Positions 1 through 4,896 of a stretch of DNA of 10,194 bases are shown piece after piece. Source of the DNA: ANME-2 cluster archaeon (lineage in GTDB: Archaea; Halobacteriota; Methanosarcinia; Methanosarcinales; Methanogasteraceae); contig PIXW01000066.1 in assembly GCA_003601535.1 (NCBI GenBank), positions 1 through 10,194 of the forward strand, given 5' to 3'. A program made the translations under genes and the position numbers. Position 1 is the stretch's first letter. Each line of letters opens with the position of its first letter. Under the pieces are notes generated by a model, which saw only the letters and a list, made by a program, of their open reading frames with translations, ran no database searches and was not told the origin of the DNA.

Positions 1-516
1 CTTTTGACCGATGCCATATTTTAATTTTGTCAATTCTCGTGAAATTGTTTGTGGTTCCCCTTCGATCACAAGTTCAACCGTCCCACGTTGCATGATCATG
101 CGTTTTGAAGCAATCTCGATCGGCTGCAAAGCAACATTAGACTTCATGACTTTAACTCTAACATCTTTGACTCCACTGTAATCAAATGTTCCAGGAACCT
201 CAACGTTGACGCCACCCAAACGAGAATGCAATTTTACTTTCATACTCGGTGGTTCGAAGGATATGTCCCGCAATTCAGGAACGCCCATATCGCCATTAAA
301 TGAGTGCCTAACAATCTTGTAACTAATCTCTTTCAGTCCTTTATCATCAGAAACAACGATCACTCCAGTTTTTACCGGAATACACGAAAATGATGCATTC
401 ACATCGCCTATAATGTCTTCACGAAATTGTTTCAACTCTTCAAACTCCGGTTTCTTACCCATCTCCACATGAATGGATGCAAGGTTGGAAATATCCTCAT
501 AGTTTTGACCATTCAT
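1..516 (-). CDS. Unrecognised protein encoded immediately downstream of cas6 (partial, C-terminus outside window)
   Basis: An uninterrupted reading frame of 172 codons runs leftward from ATG at 516 to the window edge without a stop. The product begins MNGQNYEDISNLASIHVEMG. It has an acidic, helix-prone first ~35 residues, then alternating short hydrophobic and charged segments that look beta-rich (for example GVIVVSDDKG at 51-60 and VELVIEG at 147-153). I see no signal peptide, membrane segment, metal-binding cluster or known Cas motif, and I do not recognise the family. The start ATG overlaps the cas6 stop (ATGA, 513-516), so the gene is probably co-transcribed and translationally coupled with cas6. 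Its base composition is lower in GC (about 40% in the first 180 window bases) than the 3' part of cas6, which may mean a different origin. A CRISPR-linked role is inferred from context only. Confidence 0.75.
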   Translation of the reverse strand, partial: MNGQNYEDISNLASIHVEMGKKPEFEELKQFREDIIGDVNASFSCIPVKTGVIVVSDDKGLKEISYKIVRHSFNGDMGVPELRDISFEPPSMKVKLHSRLGGVNVEVPGTFDYSGVKDVRVKVMKSNVALQPIEIASKRMIMQRGTVELVIEGEPQTISRELTKLKYGIGQK

Positions 517-1373
517 CTTTTGCGCGCTCCCTCTGCCCCCATCTTCACCCGCACCCACCCGCACCCTCTGCCCACGCTGCTCCCGACCCCGCTGTACTCC
601 GCAAACATCGCAAGCGCAACAACTGCGTTCCTGACATCCTGCGGCGCATCCCGTACAAATCGGTATGCACACCTGCCAGTGAACCCCTGCTTGAATATCG
701 GTCTCGGATGCCCCCGCTTTGCATCATGCACAGTATTAACCATCACACTGTGAGTATCATAAGACTTCGCATCCGGCTTCTCAGCAAGATAACGCGCAAA
801 CTCGTCCCGTGAAACGCTCATCTTGAACTCCTCCGGGCAGACATGGTTCCATTTCGATAGAAGCGAGTTAAAGACCGCTGTCCTGTGCGGAAACATCTCG
901 GTCACGCTACTGTTCCCGTACTGGATACACGCAGGCGACATGAACGTGAACTCTATCACCCCGCCATCGTATCGTGAAACCTCTCCCATCAGCTCCTCAA
1001 ACGTACGTGTACTGCTCATAACCTCTTCAATCCGCAGAGATCCCGCCTCAAGATCGATATCCATACCCTCGAGGATCAGCGGCTGGATCAGAGACCGGAA
1101 GATCTCAATCTCATTAGGATCAGTGATCCCAATGTGGAACTGGTATGTCCGTCCTGCATTGATCTTCTTGTGTCCGGGACGTGTGCCACTGCCAAACCGC
1201 CCGGAAAGCCCGCTCACCGCAACCGAACTTATCTCTGAATCATGGACATGCTGACTGGTTGCAGGATCGGATGAGCGTATGATTGCAAGCAATGACGAAT
1301 ACAACTGGTAACCATCGCTGTGAGGTATCTCAAAATCAGTGCTTGGTCTGACTGTGAGCAACATCTGCTGCAT
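513..1373 (-). CDS. cas6: CRISPR-associated endoribonuclease Cas6
   Basis: Cas6 is the RAMP-fold nuclease that cuts CRISPR precursor RNA within repeats. From the chosen start the protein is 286 residues. The C-terminal family signature is clear: GFTGRCAYRF at 230-239, then the glycine-rich loop SGVGSSVGRGCGWVRV at 261-276, which contacts RNA in the family. In the N-terminal half, residues 16-45 align without gaps to the Pyrococcus furiosus Cas6 region that holds the catalytic histidine (recalled from memory). This places His44 (in HVHD) opposite Pf His46, while the Pf catalytic tyrosine position appears to be Leu29. The frame is open back to 1463, but I choose ATG 1373: a TATA box lies 26 bases upstream, and the N-terminus then matches the family's usual length before the IP motif. 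It is divergent from csa3 and overlaps the next leftward gene by 4 bases. No repeat array is in view, so its substrate must lie elsewhere. Confidence 0.9.
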   Translation of the reverse strand: MQQMLLTVRPSTDFEIPHSDGYQLYSSLLAIIRSSDPATSQHVHDSEISSVAVSGLSGRFGSGTRPGHKKINAGRTYQFHIGITDPNEIEIFRSLIQPLILEGMDIDLEAGSLRIEEVMSSTRTFEELMGEVSRYDGGVIEFTFMSPACIQYGNSSVTEMFPHRTAVFNSLLSKWNHVCPEEFKMSVSRDEFARYLAEKPDAKSYDTHSVMVNTVHDAKRGHPRPIFKQGFTGRCAYRFVRDAPQDVRNAVVALAMFAEYSGVGSSVGRGCGWVRVKMGAEGARKR

Positions 1374-1394
1374 GTATGTATGGACGCATCCATC

Positions 1395-1403
1395 CTTTAT
1401 AAG
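1395..1403 (-). promoter_or_regulatory. TATA box for cas6
   Basis: On the minus strand the sequence reads CTTATAAAG, a near-ideal archaeal TATA element. Its centre is about 26 bases upstream of the ATG at 1373, so transcription is expected to start at or next to that ATG and give a leaderless message. This is the main argument against the longer cas6 start at 1463. Confidence 0.65.
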
Positions 1404-1422
1404 TCTATCGCAATTGTGCAAT

Positions 1423-1460
1423 ACTTGCATTAAACTGAAATTAGAATACTCCACTTGCAT
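1423..1460 (+). repeat. Direct repeats in the cas6-csa3 divergent promoter region
   Basis: The octamer ACTTGCAT occurs at 1423-1430 and again at 1453-1460, exactly 30 bases apart (about three helical turns, so the same face of DNA). The hexamer AATACT occurs at 1420-1425 and 1445-1450, and GCATTAA at 1428-1434 and 1468-1474. They lie between the two divergent TATA elements, where a regulator such as the adjacent Csa3 could bind. Their role as operators is inferred. Confidence 0.4.
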
Positions 1461-1467
1461 CAATAAG

Positions 1468-1475
1468 CATTAATA
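1468..1475 (+). promoter_or_regulatory. Probable TATA box for csa3
   Basis: The AT-rich element CATTAATA lies about 27 bases upstream of the csa3 ATG at 1500, the spacing expected for leaderless transcription in archaea. No Shine-Dalgarno sequence precedes the ATG. The element is weaker than the cas6 TATA box, which would fit a regulated promoter. Confidence 0.45.
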
Positions 1476-1499
1476 CCGCAAAAACCAACTACTGCTATC

Positions 1500-2153
1500 A
1501 TGAAGACTTATATCTCACCGCTCGGCTTTGACACCACACACATCATCTCGCTCATCGTGAAACACGGCATAGAAAAACATGACAAAATAATTCTCCTGCG
1601 CCCGGAAGTATCCGATTCCCGTGCCGACCGCGCAATCGAGGATATCAGAAATGTGGTAGCAAAGATCGACCGCACGATCGCTGTGGATGTCGTGCACATC
1701 GATCACCATGATTTTGGTGCGATGATATTATTATGTATGGACCTGATATGCGCAGCCTCGCCGCCGATCATGCCTGACGGTAAAGTCATCGTAAACATAT
1801 CCGGCGGTCCCAGGGAAATTCTGATCGCACTCACTGCTGCATGCATGTCCCTATCAGAATCGATCTACAAAACCACGAACTGGAGCGACATCGATCTTGA
1901 GCTGCGGGAGATCGAACTGCCGCGTATCACCCGAACGCCGGATAAAAAGACATGGCAGGTACTGGACGATGTTCTGAAGCATGAGCCCACGGCGCTCACA
2001 GAGGTCGCAGCACGACTTGGGTTATCAGATAGCACGATCTCGCGCAGTTGCGCGAAACTGGCTGAGATGTGTGCGATCGAGATCACACCACTCGGCAGGA
2101 GCAAGCAGATCACGATCACATTGAGCGGCAAGGTGCTCTTGAAGGTTTGTTGA
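1500..2153 (+). CDS. csa3: CRISPR-associated transcriptional regulator Csa3 (CARF-winged helix)
   Basis: The 217-residue protein has the Csa3 layout: an N-terminal CARF ligand-sensing domain (about 1-125) and a C-terminal winged helix-turn-helix (about 150-215). The CARF part starts with the strand MKTYISPLGFDT and carries the nucleotide-binding motif VNISGGPRE at 98-106. The DNA-binding part contains LTEVAARLGLSDSTISR at 166-182, a typical recognition-helix region, followed by a strand pair ending ITITLSGK. In Sulfolobales, Csa3 proteins control CRISPR adaptation and interference genes and can bind cyclic tetra-adenylate, so this protein may link type III signalling to cas expression. It is transcribed divergently from cas6, 126 bases apart between starts, so cas6 is the obvious first target, by inference. 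The start at 1500 leaves almost nothing before the first beta strand of the CARF domain and fits a leaderless promoter. Confidence 0.9.
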   Translation: MKTYISPLGFDTTHIISLIVKHGIEKHDKIILLRPEVSDSRADRAIEDIRNVVAKIDRTIAVDVVHIDHHDFGAMILLCMDLICAASPPIMPDGKVIVNISGGPREILIALTAACMSLSESIYKTTNWSDIDLELREIELPRITRTPDKKTWQVLDDVLKHEPTALTEVAARLGLSDSTISRSCAKLAEMCAIEITPLGRSKQITITLSGKVLLKVC

Positions 2154-2190
2154 ACACGGGGGGCTTACGCTGGCTGCTGAGAAGAGCGAA

Positions 2191-2201
2191 CGATAGGTTT
2201 A
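2191..2201 (+). promoter_or_regulatory. Orphan TATA-like element CGATAGGTTTA
   Basis: This 11-base string is repeated exactly at 4612-4622, where it overlaps the probable nifU promoter. Here no convincing rightward gene follows. The only short frame, at 2201-2272, encodes 23 unremarkable residues and begins inside the element. It may be a relic promoter in a decayed region, or chance. Confidence 0.2.
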
Positions 2202-2266
2202 TGTCCACAAAAAACGGTGGCATCCGCACAAAACTCCTGTGTGGCAGCGACGTAGGGAAGTCAATA

Positions 2267-2782
2267 TCATAAACCCGGATCATCAAACAGTCTGAAACCC
2301 CTGAGAATCTCTGGCTGATTGAGTAATATCATCAGCAGGATGTGTTTTGGCATGAAAAGCATCTGTGGCTGCTGCAATAACGTGCTTGCGATCTCTGATA
2401 TTTCATGATCAAACGAAACAGAACCCTTACTTTTTTCAATTTTTTCTGCGGAATGTGCCTGAATATCATATTTTCTGTGATCGTTTTCATCCTCTTTCCC
2501 TTTATTATAATATCGGCGCAGCAAATCCCTGAACGCTATGTCATCGACCTGATTGATTAAATCGTTATAGCTATTGGAAACCCAGCCAATTTTGGAATGA
2601 TGATGGTAGCCGACCTCGTATCCAAGTGCATACACTCGCTTGATCAGATCCTGCGCATCTTCGCTTTTTTCTGGCATACTATACGACCCCACCGGATACA
2701 AACACCCCATTCTCCGCGAAACCGAGTTTTCGCATCTCGCAGTCGTGTGCAGTGCCGCACATCTTGATGATATGTATGGCAC
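2267..2782 (-). CDS. Hypothetical protein, possible fragment of a polysaccharide deacetylase-like gene
   Basis: The leftward frame encodes up to 171 residues. The first ~25 residues from 2782 look non-coding in character; the convincing part starts around YPVGSYSMPEKSEDAQDLIK, and an internal ATG at 2677 (MPEKSED) would give 136 residues. LIKRVYALGYEVGYHHHSK resembles the NodB/WbmS-type deacetylase segment in which a helix is followed by G-x-E-x-G-x-H, but no aspartate-rich catalytic motif is found in this frame. The remainder is charged and helical, with a hydrophobic patch (HILLMILLN) near the end. The frame at 2679-2879 on the same strand overlaps its start in another phase, so a frameshift could have split one longer gene. 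It lies just downstream of a transposase remnant, consistent with decay. The function call is weak. Confidence 0.4.
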   Translation of the reverse strand: MPYISSRCAALHTTARCENSVSRRMGCLYPVGSYSMPEKSEDAQDLIKRVYALGYEVGYHHHSKIGWVSNSYNDLINQVDDIAFRDLLRRYYNKGKEDENDHRKYDIQAHSAEKIEKSKGSVSFDHEISEIASTLLQQPQMLFMPKHILLMILLNQPEILRGFRLFDDPGL

Positions 2783-2871
2783 GGGTCATCGACCTGCCGC
2801 GCATGAAATTATGAAGAAAAACAAGTCCGTCGCAGGCATACTGCTCTGTGGAATAGATACTTGGATCGTAA

Positions 2872-3000
2872 CTACTCACCTACACAGCCGGATGGAATAA
2901 ACGGATCGCCTCTAAGCGCATCCTGAATCGCATCGAGTATACGACGTCCGTTCTTCCGCACTGTAGATATATACCCGCGAATATTGCAAAATATATCTGC
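2872..3000 (-). pseudogene. C-terminal remnant of an IS66-like transposase
   Basis: In the minus frame ending at TAG 2872-2874, 42 residues carry FCNIRGYISTVRKNG and then RRILDAIQDALRGDPFIPS. This matches, from memory, the conserved C-terminal end of IS66-family (TnpC-like) transposases, where a short F-C-x-I-R-x-Y-I-S-T-x-R-K stretch precedes the terminal helix. The frame stays open upstream to about 3063, where an ER dipeptide might mark the eroded end of the conserved block, but stops close it beyond that. No start, catalytic DDE residues or terminal inverted repeats are visible, so this is a relic. It ends in the middle of the gene-poor region between csa3 and the PUA gene and explains why that region looks scrambled. 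Confidence 0.55.
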
Positions 3001-3188
3001 CCCTACAGCACCCTGCAGAAACACCACGCAGCAACCATCAGTGTGCACCGCCCGCTCCGCCGCTCACATGCATCGTCAAAACACATCCTCGATCTCGCAT
3101 CCCTCATGTCACACGACCTCATATCCACATCACCCCACCACCACATAAATCTCCCCCAAAAGCAGGGTGAAAGTGACCATCGCCCCCT

Positions 3189-3208
3189 CCCCGCTACAGG
3201 TAACGGGG
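3189..3208. repeat. GC-rich inverted repeat
   Basis: CCCCGCTAC at 3189-3197 and GTAACGGGG at 3200-3208 are complementary except for one C-A mismatch and can form a tight stem-loop on either strand. It sits next to an orphan TATA-like element (3222-3232). It might be part of a small RNA or a transcript end for the leftward PUA gene; the sequence does not decide this. Confidence 0.3.
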
Positions 3209-3221
3209 TCTTCTGCCGCGG

Positions 3222-3232
3222 ATCTATAAAAG
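3222..3232. promoter_or_regulatory. Orphan TATA-like box
   Basis: TCTATAAAAGG reads as a good archaeal TATA element on the plus strand and, with TTTTATAG, also passably on the minus strand. No credible protein gene starts 20-60 bases away in either direction. A plus-strand transcript from it would run antisense through the PUA gene; a minus-strand one would begin near the 3189-3208 hairpin. Confidence 0.25.
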
Positions 3233-3284
3233 GTGTTAGCACAGTCCAACCACGAAGATTAACACTAATACGGAAATCTCGTTA

Positions 3285-3776
3285 TCAGAGTACTTTCCAT
3301 ATAGCATCTCCCACGTAATGTATGGTTTTGATCACTTTTCCGGAATCTCCGATCATATCACTCCCAGAAACGAGCGCGCGTCCGATCGCGAGTGCTTTTT
3401 CGTGCAACTCCTCAACAACAATTACAAGATCGTTTACCCGGATGTCCGGATCAGCGCTGACGATTCCGGGACGCATGACATCAGCACCATTTACCACGAA
3501 TCTGGTGGCGCCAGCATCCACAACAACGATACGTTCTTCCGGATTGATCTCGAGCGCTCCTTTCACCGTCAGAAACGGTTCATGATCCGGCATAAAGATC
3601 ATCGGCTCACCATCAACCAGTATGATGTCATGAACATCGGTTTTAAGGAGCTCGAACCGTCTTTCTTTAAATTTCGCACCGATCAATGACGGATCGAATA
3701 TTTTTTCCAGTTCTTTTAAAATTTTCTTCACATCATTATTTCGCATCTGGTGCCTTGACCTGATATGAATGCCCAT
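3285..3776 (-). CDS. PUA-domain RNA-binding protein, archaeal MCT-1/Tma20-like
   Basis: The 163-residue protein has a basic N-terminal module (MGIHIRSRHQMRNNDVKKIL, typical of this archaeal family) and a PUA domain at about 78-157 containing ERIVVVDAGATRFVVNGADV and MRPGIVSADPDIRVNDLVIV, ending with VGDAIWKVL. PUA domains bind structured RNA. Eukaryotic relatives (MCTS1/Tma20, DENR partners) act in translation initiation and ribosome recycling, so a ribosome-linked role is likely but inferred. The frame extends to 3875, but ATG 3776 is chosen because the conserved N-terminus begins there and a TATA element lies about 26 bases upstream, giving a leaderless message. The gene diverges from dphB, another translation-related gene, and appears to share one promoter element with it. 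Confidence 0.85.
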   Translation of the reverse strand: MGIHIRSRHQMRNNDVKKILKELEKIFDPSLIGAKFKERRFELLKTDVHDIILVDGEPMIFMPDHEPFLTVKGALEINPEERIVVVDAGATRFVVNGADVMRPGIVSADPDIRVNDLVIVVEELHEKALAIGRALVSGSDMIGDSGKVIKTIHYVGDAIWKVL

Positions 3777-3797
3777 GATTTCAGTTCTGTGGCGTAC

Positions 3798-3810
3798 CTT
3801 AAATAAATTG
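3798..3810. promoter_or_regulatory. Shared bidirectional TATA element for the PUA gene and dphB
   Basis: CTTAAATAAATTG reads as a TATA box in both directions (CTTAAATAA rightward, TTTATTTAAG leftward). Its centre, near 3802, is 27 bases from the dphB ATG at 3829 and 26 bases from the PUA gene ATG at 3776. This symmetric placement supports both starts and suggests two leaderless transcripts from one element. Confidence 0.6.
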
Positions 3811-3828
3811 ATGCAGAAAACTATCCTG

Positions 3829-4617
3829 ATGCTCACGTTTGTCGGTCTTGGGTTGTACGATGAAGAGGATATCACCCTGAAAGGAATCGCTGCAATAAGA
3901 GACGCCGATCTGGTCTTTGCTGAGTTTTACACCTCGTGGATGATGGGGACGACCATCGAACGGATGGAATCGAGGTACCAGAAAAAGATCACGACACTGT
4001 CACGAGATGATATCGAGACAGATCCATCATGGCTGCATCATGCGATTAAGAGCGATGTGGTGCTGCTATCAGGTGGCGATCCGATGATTTCAACGACGCA
4101 TATCGATCTCCGCTTGCGTGCATCCGATCTTGGTATTGCGACCGCAATCATCCATGGCACCTCGATCGTGTCAGCGGCATCAGGTCTATCGGGCTTGCAG
4201 AACTACCGGTTTGGAAGATCAGCAACCATCCCCTTTCCGTACCGTGTTCGGTCGAAGACGATCGTTTCAGAGACTCCGTACAATGTGATCCTATCAAATC
4301 GTGATGCGGACCTCCACACGTTATTATTCCTTGACATCGATTCCGAACAGGGGTTTATGACGATTCCGCAGGCAGTTCAACTGCTGATGCAGGTTGATGA
4401 AAAGAGATTGCTGAAAGGTGTCCTTGGTGTCGGAATCGCACGGGCAGGATCGCGGGATGTCGTTGTGAGGTGCGATTATCTGTACGATCTTGCCGGATTC
4501 GACTTTGGTGCGCCCATGCATCTGCTGATCGTGCCTGCGGGTCTGCACCAGATGGAGGCAGAGGCACTGATCAGGTTTGCGGGCGCGCCAGAGGAGGTGA
4601 GGAATTCTGGACGATAG
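3829..4617 (+). CDS. dphB: Diphthine synthase
   Basis: DphB is the SAM-dependent methyltransferase that methylates the modified histidine of elongation factor 2 during diphthamide synthesis. From the chosen start the protein is 262 residues, the family's normal length. It has the tetrapyrrole-methylase fold signatures: MLTFVGLGLYDEEDI at the N-terminus, the LLSGGDPMISTTHIDLRLRA block (about 79-98), and IIHGTSIVSAASGLSGLQNY followed by RFGRSATIPFP. The frame extends back to 3769, but family members begin exactly at MLTFVGLG, and a TATA element 27 bases upstream of 3829 indicates a leaderless start. ATG 3811 is the next alternative. Its last codons overlap the probable promoter of the downstream nifU-like gene. 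The identification is firm. Confidence 0.93.
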   Translation: MLTFVGLGLYDEEDITLKGIAAIRDADLVFAEFYTSWMMGTTIERMESRYQKKITTLSRDDIETDPSWLHHAIKSDVVLLSGGDPMISTTHIDLRLRASDLGIATAIIHGTSIVSAASGLSGLQNYRFGRSATIPFPYRVRSKTIVSETPYNVILSNRDADLHTLLFLDIDSEQGFMTIPQAVQLLMQVDEKRLLKGVLGVGIARAGSRDVVVRCDYLYDLAGFDFGAPMHLLIVPAGLHQMEAEALIRFAGAPEEVRNSGR

Positions 4618-4628
4618 GTTTACAAACC
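4615..4628 (+). promoter_or_regulatory. Palindromic TATA element before the nifU-nifB pair
   Basis: AGGTTTACAAACCT is a perfect palindrome around the likely TATA box. Its centre lies about 23 bases upstream of the ATG at 4645 and overlaps the dphB stop codon. The same CGATAGGTTTA string occurs at 2191-2201. The palindrome could also be a regulator's operator, for example for nitrogen or iron response, but that is inference. Confidence 0.4.
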
Positions 4629-4644
4629 TGTGCAGAGATCGTTT

Positions 4645-4896
4645 ATGAAACAGGATGTGATAATGATGACTGATCTAAGAGATAAGGTTGAACCGGTGAT
4701 CGATAATATCAGACCGATGCTGCAGGCGGATGGCGGAGACATCGAACTGATCGACGTCAAGGACGATGGCACAGTGAAGGTGCGGCTTGTTGGTGCATGT
4801 GCTGGCTGTGCCATGTCGCAGTACACACTGAAATTTAGTGTCGAGCGGCTGCTGAAGCACGAGATTCCGGAAGTTACGAACGTTGAGTCAGTATGA
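4645..4896 (+). CDS. NifU C-terminal-domain Fe-S scaffold protein (Nfu type)
   Basis: This small protein (83 residues from ATG 4645) is the stand-alone NifU-like C-terminal domain that assembles and hands on [4Fe-4S] clusters. Visible hallmarks are IRPMLQADGGDIELIDV, the cluster-binding CAGC pair in VGACAGCAMSQYTLKFSVE, and the ending LLKHEIPEVTNVESV. ATG 4645 fits a leaderless transcript from the 4615-4628 element. ATG 4663 and ATG 4666 are alternatives, with GGATGTGA (4653-4660) as a possible weak ribosome binding site; ATG 4630 is less likely. The stop overlaps the nifB start as ATGA (4893-4896), so the pair is translationally coupled, implying that this scaffold supplies the clusters NifB needs. 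The cluster-delivery role is family knowledge; the specific partnership is inferred from the overlap. Confidence 0.85.
   Translation: MKQDVIMMTDLRDKVEPVIDNIRPMLQADGGDIELIDVKDDGTVKVRLVGACAGCAMSQYTLKFSVERLLKHEIPEVTNVESV

Larger units (their letters stand above)
3001..3284. other. Gene-free, C-rich intergenic stretch
   Basis: No convincing gene lies here. Frames of 60-90 codons exist on both strands, but their products are low-complexity (for example a run of tryptophans and glycines on the minus strand) and match nothing I recognise. The plus strand is strongly C-rich and G-poor up to about 3210, so the minus strand carries many short G runs. A hairpin and a TATA-like box occur near 3189-3232 and are listed separately. 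The stretch probably holds debris from the transposon whose end lies at 2872-3000, the downstream region of the PUA gene, or an undescribed small RNA. Confidence 0.4.

Noticed and set aside
427..812. Two overlapping rightward ORFs of 108 and 111 codons
   Set aside because: They run antisense to the cas6 3' end; the products are Pro/Thr/His-rich translations of a C-rich strand with no family resemblance.
823..1254. Rightward ORF of 143 codons
   Set aside because: It lies wholly antisense to cas6, whose frame has a clear family signature.
1374..1463. Longer cas6 with start at 1463
   Set aside because: It would include the TATA box and the repeats of the divergent promoter and add 30 residues not seen in the family.
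3003..3242. Leftward ORF of 79 codons
   Set aside because: Trp/Gly/Arg-rich product in a strand-skewed G-rich region; no start signal or family resemblance.
3043..3318. Rightward ORF of 91 codons
   Set aside because: His/Pro/Ser-rich low-complexity product in C-rich DNA; no promoter at its start.
3769..3828. Longer dphB starting at 3769
   Set aside because: It would precede the TATA element; the family starts at MLTFVGLG, encoded from 3829.
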